DNA of 31,189 bases from positions 1 through 31,189 of the forward strand of contig NZ_JAIFKJ010000258.1 of the NCBI RefSeq assembly GCF_019695415.1. Reading direction: 5' to 3'. A program made the translations under genes and the position numbers. Source of the DNA: Thiohalocapsa sp. (GTDB lineage: Bacteria > Pseudomonadota > Gammaproteobacteria > Chromatiales > Chromatiaceae). This document shows, piece after piece, positions 15,292 to 21,754 of this stretch. The first letter of the stretch is position 1, and every line of letters begins with the position of its first letter. The notes under the pieces were generated by a model. The model was not told the origin of the DNA. It saw nothing but the letters and a program-made list of their open reading frames with translations, and searched no databases.

Positions 15292-16549
15292 GGCCACCGA
15301 TGGACTCGACATCTACCTGGTGGGTGGTGCCGTTCGCGATCGTCTGTTATGTCTCCCCGTGGACGAGTCCGACTATGTGGTGGTGGGCGCGACACCGGCG
15401 GAAATGCACCGGCGTGGCTTCACGCAGGTGGGTAAGGATTTCCCGGTGTTTCTGCATCCGGAAACTAAGGACGAATACGCCCTCGCACGAACCGAGCGCA
15501 AGTGTGCCCCCGGTTATCACGGCTTCACGGTGCACGCGTCCCCGGACGTTACCCTGGAGCAGGACCTGGCGCGCCGGGATCTCACCATCAATGCCCTGGC
15601 CGAGGACTGGGACGGGCGCATTATCGATCCCTTCGGCGGCGTCGCCGACCTCAAGGCTCGTGTCCTGCGCCATGTGTCACCGGCCTTTGTCGAGGATCCG
15701 GTGCGCATCCTGCGTGTGGCCCGCTTCGCTGCGCGCTTCGCCGAGCTCGGCTTCCGCGTCGCTGACGAAACCATGCATCTGATGCGCGACATGGTGACCG
15801 CCGGCGAGGTAGATGCCCTGGTGCCGGAACGGGTTTGGCAGGAGATGGCCAAGGCCCTGTCAGAGTCGCATCCGTCGCGTTTTTTCTTGGTGTTGCGCGA
15901 GTGCGGCGCCCTGGCTCGTCTGCTGCCGGAGCTGGATCGATTATGGGGCGTACCGCAACCGGCCGCAGCTCACCCAGAAATCGACACTGGTGTGCATGTG
16001 ATGCTGGTGGTGGACGCTGCCGCGCGACTGGCGGATGCCGCGGAGGTGCGCTTCGCCGCACTCTGCCACGACCTCGGCAAGGGGACGACGCCGCCACAGC
16101 ACTGGCCGCGGCACCACGGCCATGAGCAGCGCAGCGTCGCGCTGGTGGTCCAACTCTGCGCTCGCCTGAGGGTCCCCAAACGCTTCTGCGAGCTGGCGCG
16201 GCTTACCGCCCGCTACCACGGCCTTGTGCATCGCTCCACAGAGCTGAAGCCCAAGACCCTACTCGATATGTTCGAGGCGGTTGATCTGTTCCGCCGGCCG
16301 CGCCGCCTGGAGCAGATGCTGCTCGCCTGCGAGGCCGATTTCCGCGGACGTACGGGTTTCGAGCACCGGGCGTACCCTCAGGGTGAGCTGGTGCGGCGTT
16401 GCGCTCGTGCGGCGCGCCAAGTGAACCAACGTGCGATCGCCGCGCAGGCCGCAGCCCCGGAGCGCATTGCGGAGGGTATTCGCAAGGCTCGCATCGCCGC
16501 CATTGCCGCCGCATGCCGGCGTCCCGGTGGCGCGGCTAGCGTGCGCTGA
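15281..16549 (+). CDS. cca: Multifunctional CCA protein (tRNA nucleotidyltransferase with HD domain)
   Basis: This enzyme adds or repairs the 3' CCA of tRNAs; the HD domain gives 2'-nucleotidase/2',3'-cyclic phosphodiesterase activity. The 422-residue product has the class II nucleotidyltransferase head with VGGAVRD (14-20) and the acidic pair in PVDESDYVVVG. The base-selecting RRDLTINA motif and an HD domain with FAALCHDLGKG and a later HGHEQRS follow. The TTG at 15281 is chosen because GGGAGG lies 7 nt upstream; the TTG at 15275 is too close to it. The first catalytic acid is Glu rather than Asp (ESD), a variation I believe also occurs in relatives. It is transcribed divergently from the DUF2939 gene. 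Confidence 0.92.
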   Translation: MSSEATDGLDIYLVGGAVRDRLLCLPVDESDYVVVGATPAEMHRRGFTQVGKDFPVFLHPETKDEYALARTERKCAPGYHGFTVHASPDVTLEQDLARRDLTINALAEDWDGRIIDPFGGVADLKARVLRHVSPAFVEDPVRILRVARFAARFAELGFRVADETMHLMRDMVTAGEVDALVPERVWQEMAKALSESHPSRFFLVLRECGALARLLPELDRLWGVPQPAAAHPEIDTGVHVMLVVDAAARLADAAEVRFAALCHDLGKGTTPPQHWPRHHGHEQRSVALVVQLCARLRVPKRFCELARLTARYHGLVHRSTELKPKTLLDMFEAVDLFRRPRRLEQMLLACEADFRGRTGFEHRAYPQGELVRRCARAARQVNQRAIAAQAAAPERIAEGIRKARIAAIAAACRRPGGAASVR

Positions 16550-16806
16550 GCCGCCGTCAGGAGCAGTCGGAAGCAGTCACCACCGTTTCGGCTTGTCGGT
16601 AAGGCGCAGCTCTCCTGGGAGGATGCCCAGTCGCGGTGACGTATTTGGACCCGCGCGGCGAGCGCCGCGGCAGGCGCGATGGCGTGCTGCATTGACGTCC
16701 GCCGCATGTTCCTTCTCGGGGGATACTGGTAGCATTCGCACGTTTTTTCTGCGCCGGAAACCGACCCGCGCCCTCTCAAAACACAGGGGCCCCGAGGAGC
16801 AGTTCA

Positions 16807-17295
16807 ATGTCCGAGCCATTGTATGCAGCGAGCCCGTCGGTTTGGCGGATGCGTCCGTTCGGCACCCTGATCGCATGGCTGCTCGTGCTGGCGGGCGGCT
16901 ATGTTGTGGTCACCGGCAGCATTCCCTACGTGTCCGACCTGCTCGCCGACGTGCAACTGCCCGCCTGGGTGGACCTGCGCTACGTCGGTTACCTGCTCAT
17001 CGCCTGGGGCTTGCTGCAGTTGCTCGGCTGGTGGCTCAGCGCCCGCTTCGACCACCTTCAGATCACCCAGCGTGAGCTGGTGTGGACCCACGGCTTTCTG
17101 AACAAACAGTACACGGAGACGAACATGGCGTCGGTCCGTACCGTGCGCGTGCAGCAGTCGCTGCTGCAACGCCTGCTGAACGCCGGCGATCTGGTGGTCT
17201 ACACCACCGGTGACGAGCCGGAGCTCACCATCAAGGGCCTGCCGCGCCCCGGCGAAATCCGTGCCCTCATCAAGCAGCAAAGCGCCGGAGAGTAA
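16807..17295 (+). CDS. Membrane protein with bacterial PH domain (YdbS/DUF304-like)
   Basis: The 162-residue protein has two hydrophobic helices (about residues 20-40 and 58-80). A bacterial PH (bPH2) domain follows at about 82-160, with strands ITQRELVWTHGFLNKQYTETN and VRVQQSLLQRLLNAGDLVVYT. Such proteins are inner-membrane and of unknown or envelope-related function. GAGGAG precedes the ATG at a suitable distance. The gene ends 1 nt before the start of the binding-protein gene, so the two are probably one transcript. The 257-nt gap before it (16550-16806) holds possible -10 boxes (TAGCAT at 16730-16735) but no gene. Confidence 0.8.
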   Translation: MSEPLYAASPSVWRMRPFGTLIAWLLVLAGGYVVVTGSIPYVSDLLADVQLPAWVDLRYVGYLLIAWGLLQLLGWWLSARFDHLQITQRELVWTHGFLNKQYTETNMASVRTVRVQQSLLQRLLNAGDLVVYTTGDEPELTIKGLPRPGEIRALIKQQSAGE

Positions 17296-17296
17296 C

Positions 17297-18181
17297 GTGC
17301 GGGCCGTGAGGAGCCCCGGCGCTGCCGGGCTTGCAGCTGCGCTCGCCCTCGCGCCGCTGCTGGCCGCAGCGGCGTCGCCCGCCGCCGCCGACACGGGGGC
17401 GCTGGATCGGATCAAGGCCGCACAGGCCATCAACGTCGCCTACGACCCCAACGCCTATCCCATCGCGTTTAAGGACGCCGACGGCGCGCCCCGCGGCTAC
17501 TCGGTGGACCTATGCCGGCGAATCATTGCGGGTGTGCAGCGGGCGCTGGATCTGGACGCGCTGGAGGTGGCCTGGATTGAAGGCAACACGCCGAAGCGCG
17601 TCGCCGCCGTCGCCAATGGCGAGGCGGACCTGGAGTGCGGCACTACCACCATGACCCTGGCGCGCCAGCGGCAGGTCGACTTCGCCAATGTCGTGTTCGT
17701 GGAGTCGGGCGGGATTCTCACCAAGTCCGACAGCGGGATCCGAGCGCTGGAGGACTTGGGCGGCAAGCGTCTTGGCGTGGTGCCGGAAACCACCACGGAA
17801 CGGCGCCTGCGCCCCATCCTGAAGGAGCGGCTCATCAATGCAGAGCTGAGGCCCATCCGCAACGCCCGTGATGGACGCGAGCAGCTCCAGGCGGGGGAGC
17901 TGGACGCCGTCGCCGGCGACCGCTTGGTGCTCATCGGCCAAGTGGCGGCAGGAGGCAACGCGCAGGACTTCGCCATTCTCGACGCCGACTTCTCCGTAGA
18001 GCCCTATGCGTTTGCAGTACCTCGCAACGACGCCGACTTCCGGCTGGTGGTGAACACTGCGCTGGCGCAGATCTACCGTACGGGGGAGGTGGATCGTATC
18101 TTCGAGCGCTGGTTCGGCGAGAGCTCCGAACCGACGGCGCTATTGGAAACCGTCTATTTCATCTACGGGTTTGCGGACTAG
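17297..18181 (+). CDS. Orphan amino-acid-type (family 3) periplasmic solute-binding protein
   Basis: The 294-residue product matches SBP_bac_3 proteins that bind polar amino acids for ABC importers. A Sec signal peptide covers about residues 1-31 (rich in Ala and Leu, ending SPAAA) and has no lipobox. The mature protein shows the lobes LDRIKAAQAINVAYDPNAYP, ECGTTTMTLARQRQVDF and LEDLGGKRLGVVPETTTERR, and a GEVDRIFERWFG end as in GltI-like proteins. The start is GTG at 17297 with GGAG 6 nt upstream; the ATG at 17210 lies inside the preceding gene. No permease or ATPase is adjacent. It is 1 nt after the PH-domain gene, suggesting a joint envelope operon. Confidence 0.88.
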   Translation: MRAVRSPGAAGLAAALALAPLLAAAASPAAADTGALDRIKAAQAINVAYDPNAYPIAFKDADGAPRGYSVDLCRRIIAGVQRALDLDALEVAWIEGNTPKRVAAVANGEADLECGTTTMTLARQRQVDFANVVFVESGGILTKSDSGIRALEDLGGKRLGVVPETTTERRLRPILKERLINAELRPIRNARDGREQLQAGELDAVAGDRLVLIGQVAAGGNAQDFAILDADFSVEPYAFAVPRNDADFRLVVNTALAQIYRTGEVDRIFERWFGESSEPTALLETVYFIYGFAD

Positions 18182-18198
18182 CCGGGGGCCGCGCATGC

Positions 18199-18801
18199 AT
18201 GGCCCGAAAACACCGGGAGGCAGCTGCTCCATCTCGCAGCGGCCATGAGATCGCCCCGGCGCGGGGCCCCATCTTGTTGCTGCTTGGCGCTCCACTGCAT
18301 GCCGATGGCAGTCCCGGGCCGGCGCTACATCGGCGCCTCGCCTGCGCGCTGCGGCGGCTGCGCCGTGATCCGAACGCCAGGGTCCTCGCCACGGGCGGTG
18401 TGCCGCCACGGGCCCTGTGCCGACGGGCGGAAGCGGCGGCTGCGGCGGCGGTGCTCGCCTCAGCAGGCATCGCCGCGGACCGTATTCTGGTAGAGCCGAG
18501 GGCGCGCAACACCTGGGAGAATGCGGAGCGCAGTGCACTTCTGTTACGGCAGGCGGGTCTGACTGGGGCACCGCTGTTGCTGGTTACAGATCCCTGGCAC
18601 GTGCCGCGGGCGAGGCTTGCCTTCCGTGCCCAGGGGCTATCTGTTCGGGGCGCCGGCTGCCGGGTTGCCGGAGCTGAGGGACCACCTGCCTGGCCGCGCC
18701 TGCTGCGCGAGGCGGTGGGCTTTGGCCTTTATCTGCTGCGCTGGCTGCGCGTGATCCTCCGCAGCCGTTATGGCAAGCGGCGTGTCTCGCGGCGCCCATG
18801 A
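18199..18801 (+). CDS. YdcF-family (DUF218) protein
   Basis: The 200-residue product has the DUF218 signature. It opens with a glycine-containing strand (ILLLLGAPLHADG). ARVLATGG, ILVEPRARNTWENAERS and LLLVTDPWHVPRARLAF follow, the last two holding the conserved Asn/Glu and the D.WH.PRA motif. The fold is Rossmann-like; some members bind S-adenosylmethionine and others act in envelope carbohydrate metabolism. There is no N-terminal membrane helix. A hydrophobic stretch lies near residues 172-187. It follows the binding-protein gene by 17 nt, and its TGA overlaps the next ATG (ATGA). Confidence 0.8.
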   Translation: MARKHREAAAPSRSGHEIAPARGPILLLLGAPLHADGSPGPALHRRLACALRRLRRDPNARVLATGGVPPRALCRRAEAAAAAAVLASAGIAADRILVEPRARNTWENAERSALLLRQAGLTGAPLLLVTDPWHVPRARLAFRAQGLSVRGAGCRVAGAEGPPAWPRLLREAVGFGLYLLRWLRVILRSRYGKRRVSRRP

Positions 18802-18950
18802 CGTCGAATCGCCACGAGGTCGAGCGCCTGGCCGAGCTGCCCGGCTTGCAGGTGACGTTGCGCGTGCCGCCGCGCAGCAACGACAATGCGCGACGCCTTC
18901 TAGGAAGCCGCGTCCATGTGGAGCATCGCCGACCGCTATTTCCTCGCTGA
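18798..18950 (+). CDS. 50-aa hypothetical ORF between ydcF-like gene and lptF
   Basis: This short ORF begins in the ATGA overlap with the ydcF-like gene and ends 35 nt inside lptF in another frame. Its third positions are almost all G/C up to about codon 33 (EVERLAELPGLQVTLRVPPR), as in real genes here, so it looks coding. I do not recognise the product. It may couple ydcF translation to lptF, or be the stump of a larger gene lost when lptF arrived next to it. The lptF Shine-Dalgarno sequence lies inside it. Confidence 0.4.
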   Translation: MTSNRHEVERLAELPGLQVTLRVPPRSNDNARRLLGSRVHVEHRRPLFPR

Positions 18951-20016
18951 GATCGTCAAAGTCTTCGGCGCCATCATGGCGACCCTGTTGCTGGTTGTGG
19001 CGAGCATGCTTTTCCTGCGCACCTTGGAGCAGGTGAACCTCGGCAACCTGCAGGCCGAAGTGGTCTTGCGTTTTCTTGGCCTGCAGCTGCTGCGTGACGC
19101 AGCCAATCTGCTGGCGCCGGCGGCCTTCCTCGCCGTGTTGATGGCGCTCGGGCGCATGGCGCGGGACAGCGAGCTGATTGCCTTCACCGCTGGGGGGTTG
19201 AGCCCGCTGCAAGTTTTTCGGGCGGTGCTGCTGTTCGCGCTGCCGGTGGCGCTGCTCACCGCATGGTTCTCGCTTGTGCTGAAGCCCTATGCGGCGTCGC
19301 AGATCCAACTCATCGAGGCGCAGAAGGACACGGAGGCGACCCGTATCAGCGGGCTGCAGGCAGGACGCTTCTATCAGCAAAGCGATGGGGCGGTGACCTT
19401 CTATGCCGGCGGTTTGGACAGCAGCGGCCGCTTCACGAACGTGTTCGTGCACGACCGCAGCAGTGACCCTCCGCGGGTGGTGCTGGCGGAAAGCGGGCTC
19501 TATCGGGAGTCAGCGCGCGGCGGGGAGCAGGCTGTCGTCCTGGAGGAAGGCAGGCGTTTCGATGGGGCGGCCGGCAGCCACGCTTACAGCCTCGTGGACT
19601 TCGCGCGGCTGACCTACTTCGTGCCGGGAGGGGATCCCGCACAGCAGGAGCGTTGGCGGCGGGCCGCTACGCCAACAGCCGTGTTGCTGGGTTCCGAGGA
19701 CATCCGCGACCGGGCTGAAGTTCAGCACCGACTCGCAGCGGCATTGGGCGTCGTCTCGCTGGGCCTGTTGGCGGTGCCGCTGACGCAGTTGTCACCGCGT
19801 CGACGCAGCGCTGGTCGGCTGTTCCTCGCGTTCCTAGCCTACTTTGCGTTCTTCAACGGGCAGCGCTTGGCCGAGGAGTGGATGACGACCGGCGTAACAC
19901 CTGCTTGGCTTGGGCTGCTGTGGTACCAAGCAGTGATCATTGCCGTTGTCTTCGTAGCCTTGTTGCCCGGCAGCTATGCGGTGCGGCGCACAATGCGGCG
20001 GCTGCGCGGCCGCTGA
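18916..20016 (+). CDS. lptF: LPS export ABC transporter permease LptF
   Basis: LptF pairs with LptG in the LptB2FG lipopolysaccharide extractor. The 366-residue protein has three N-terminal helices (about 12-34, 60-80, 102-124), a periplasmic beta domain (about 125-270) and three C-terminal helices. Patterns such as LAPAAFLAVLMALGRMARDSEL, FTAGGLSP and AVPLTQLSPRRRSAGRL are typical of LptF. AGGA lies before the ATG at 18916. The location is unusual: lptF normally precedes lptG next to pepA, but here it ends a five-gene run with a PH-domain protein, a binding protein and a YdcF-like protein. It is convergent with the 97-aa gene. Confidence 0.9.
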   Translation: MWSIADRYFLAEIVKVFGAIMATLLLVVASMLFLRTLEQVNLGNLQAEVVLRFLGLQLLRDAANLLAPAAFLAVLMALGRMARDSELIAFTAGGLSPLQVFRAVLLFALPVALLTAWFSLVLKPYAASQIQLIEAQKDTEATRISGLQAGRFYQQSDGAVTFYAGGLDSSGRFTNVFVHDRSSDPPRVVLAESGLYRESARGGEQAVVLEEGRRFDGAAGSHAYSLVDFARLTYFVPGGDPAQQERWRRAATPTAVLLGSEDIRDRAEVQHRLAAALGVVSLGLLAVPLTQLSPRRRSAGRLFLAFLAYFAFFNGQRLAEEWMTTGVTPAWLGLLWYQAVIIAVVFVALLPGSYAVRRTMRRLRGR

Positions 20017-20037
20017 GGGGCCGCGCAGGGGTTGACT

Positions 20038-20331
20038 TCAAGCGGCATGCAGCGGTGCGTCTTGAACCTGTACATCGAGCAGACGCGCTGGCGCGGCCGC
20101 GCCCATGCGCTCGGAGGCGTCGGCCATGACCGCGCGCAGGGCGGTGGCCAGAGTCAGGGCCTGAATGACGTCGGCGTCGGTGGTTTCCCGGTGGGTGCAG
20201 AATTCGTCCACCAGTCCGAGCAGCCGGTTGAGCAGCAGTGCCACGTCCTCGGCGTCGTCGGTGGCCGGATGCAGAGGCAGTTCCAGGTCGAAGCCGTGAA
20301 GTACCTCGGGTGTCCGCGCGGTGTGGGCCAT
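20038..20331 (-). CDS. 97-aa hypothetical protein, divergent from MerR-type regulator
   Basis: The product is acidic, leucine-rich and predicted largely helical (DAEDVALLLNRLLGLVDEF, then TDADVIQALTLATALRAVMADASERM). It has no signal peptide or membrane helix, and I do not recognise a family. AGGAG lies 8 nt before the ATG at 20331, a strong start. The leader holds two hairpins, and the next gene in the other direction encodes a MerR-type regulator. This makes it a candidate target of that regulator, which is inference from position only. Confidence 0.6.
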   Translation of the reverse strand: MAHTARTPEVLHGFDLELPLHPATDDAEDVALLLNRLLGLVDEFCTHRETTDADVIQALTLATALRAVMADASERMGAAAPARLLDVQVQDAPLHAA

Positions 20332-20357
20332 GGTGATCGCTCCTGTTTTTCATCGGC

Positions 20358-20423
20358 GCAGCCCTGACGGGTTAGGCCAGGGCTGCAGTGGATCGTGCGC
20401 GGCGGGTCTGGTCCCCGCTGCGC
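20358..20423 (-). promoter_or_regulatory. Two hairpins in the leader of the 97-aa gene
   Basis: GCAGCCCTG (20358-20366) and CAGGGCTGC (20378-20386) form a perfect 9-bp stem with an 11-nt loop. GCGCGGCGGG (20397-20406) and CCCGCTGCGC (20414-20423) form a second stem with one mismatch. Read toward the 97-aa gene they lie just upstream of its ribosome binding site and are followed by A residues rather than T, so they are not simple terminators. They may be leader regulatory structures. Confidence 0.45.
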
Positions 20424-20535
20424 GCGAAGTTTGCGCTGTTCAAAACTTGGACGAATCCGGATCGACACCATCTGAGTGCGCGAAGGGGCGTCGCGGATAC
20501 GGGCTCTCACCTGCCCCGACAGTGCCGACGTCTAG

Positions 20536-20616
20536 GTTTTGTTCAGCAGCGACGTAGACACTAGAAGCGCTGCCCCAGTTTGTCAAGATAAAGTTCAGTT
20601 AAGATATGGACAAAAC
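20536..20616 (+). promoter_or_regulatory. AT-rich operator/promoter region of the MerR-type gene
   Basis: This patch is clearly less GC-rich than its surroundings. GTTTTGT (20536-20542) mirrors ACAAAAC (20610-20616), and TTTGTC (20579-20584) mirrors GACAAA (20609-20614). AAGATA occurs at 20585-20590 and again at 20601-20606, 16 bp apart. TTGTCA (20580-20585) with a GATATG-like -10 at 17-nt spacing could be the promoter. Repeated TTGT(T/C)CA-like elements resemble the TTGTACA sites of light- or cobalamin-linked MerR regulators, so autoregulation is plausible. The remainder of 20332-20636 holds the two leader hairpins. Confidence 0.4.
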
Positions 20617-20636
20617 ATTAACAGGGGGCTGTGGCC

Positions 20637-21617
20637 GTGACCGAAAGCACTGAGCCCGAAGTCGGCCAGACCTACCGCATTGGCGCCGTGGCGCGACTGA
20701 CCGGCATCCCGCCGGATACGCTGCGCGTGTGGGAGCGACGTTATGCTGTGGTGACGCCGGTGCGCTCCGAGGCTGGTACACGGCTCTATCGCGCAGAAGA
20801 CGTGAGCCGGCTCAACCTGATCAAGCGCCTGGTGGATAACGGCGACGCCATCAGCCACGTTGCCCGGCTGTCGCTCGAGCACCTGCGGCAGCGTGCCCAA
20901 GGCCTCGATACGCCCGTGCCTACGTCGCAGGAGACGCGGCCGTGCCGGGTCGCAGTGCTGGGTCCGTCGCTGCCGATGCTCCTGCAGAGCGCGGGCGCCG
21001 GCCTATCTGACGACGCGAGTGATGTGCAATTCGCCGGCCTCTACACCGAAGAGTCGTCCTTTCGAGACCATGCCGGCCAGCTCGGCCTGGACCTGCTCGT
21101 GTTGGAGTGCCCCACCATCCATGACGATCAGCTGCGGCATCTGGCCGATCTCGCAGCACGCAGCGGTGCGCCGCGCACCCTGGTGGTCTACAGCTATGCA
21201 AGCCGCGATGTCGTCAACCGGCTCGAGGCCCAGCACATTGTCGCCAAGCGAGCGCCGGTGGACGCCGTCGAGCTTAAGCGTTGGTGCGTCGCCATGCACG
21301 GCGCCGCCACGGCAGCCGCGCCAGCACTTCTCGGCGACTTCGATTTGAGCGAGCCACCGCCTGCACGACTCTACGATACCGCTGCGCTGTCGCGCATCGC
21401 AGCCGCATCGCCAACGGTGAAGTGTGAGTGCCCGCACCATCTGGTACAGCTGGTATCCAGCCTGGTGGCCTTTGAGGCCTATTCGCGCGAGTGCGAGAAC
21501 CGCAATGCCGACGATGCGGCTTTGCACGCATTCCTGCACGCCGCCACCGCGCAGGCGCGGGCCACCATGGAAACCGCCCTGGCGCGGGTCGTGGAGGCCG
21601 AGGGTATCGATATCTGA
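20637..21617 (+). CDS. MerR-family transcriptional regulator with large C-terminal sensor region
   Basis: Residues about 12-80 form a MerR winged helix (YRIGAVARLTGIPPDTLRVWERRY, then TRLYRAEDVSRLNLIKRLV), most like the LitR/CarH/MlrA branch. Residues about 100-215 look like a Rossmann-type domain at the place of a cobalamin-binding domain, but the DxHxxG cobalamin motif is absent. The C-terminal part (about 255-326) has a CECPHH motif at about 263-268 and helices FEAYSRECENRNADDAALHAFL. The ligand is unknown. GTG at 20637 is preferred over GTG 20631 because AGGGGG lies 8 nt upstream of it. It diverges from the 97-aa gene. Confidence 0.85.
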   Translation: MTESTEPEVGQTYRIGAVARLTGIPPDTLRVWERRYAVVTPVRSEAGTRLYRAEDVSRLNLIKRLVDNGDAISHVARLSLEHLRQRAQGLDTPVPTSQETRPCRVAVLGPSLPMLLQSAGAGLSDDASDVQFAGLYTEESSFRDHAGQLGLDLLVLECPTIHDDQLRHLADLAARSGAPRTLVVYSYASRDVVNRLEAQHIVAKRAPVDAVELKRWCVAMHGAATAAAPALLGDFDLSEPPPARLYDTAALSRIAAASPTVKCECPHHLVQLVSSLVAFEAYSRECENRNADDAALHAFLHAATAQARATMETALARVVEAEGIDI

Positions 21618-21754
21618 CCACGAGTGTCAGCCGGGCTAACGATGTGCGGCAAAAGGGGGCGGCAGCGCAGCCGCACGGGTCGGCGCCGCCGAAGCGGGCG
21701 TCACGGACTGGTAGACTCTACGCCACAGCGCTGCAAACCCAAGATGGGCCGCCG

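Noticed and set aside
16692..16727. TTGACG at 16692 with GATACT at 16722 as a promoter for the PH-domain gene
   Set aside because: The spacer is 24 nt, too long for a sigma-70 promoter.
21491..21754. N-terminal extension of hisHF back to 21491
   Set aside because: The extension overlaps the end of the MerR-type gene, is unlike the family, and MISLLDYGAGN is the normal amidotransferase start.
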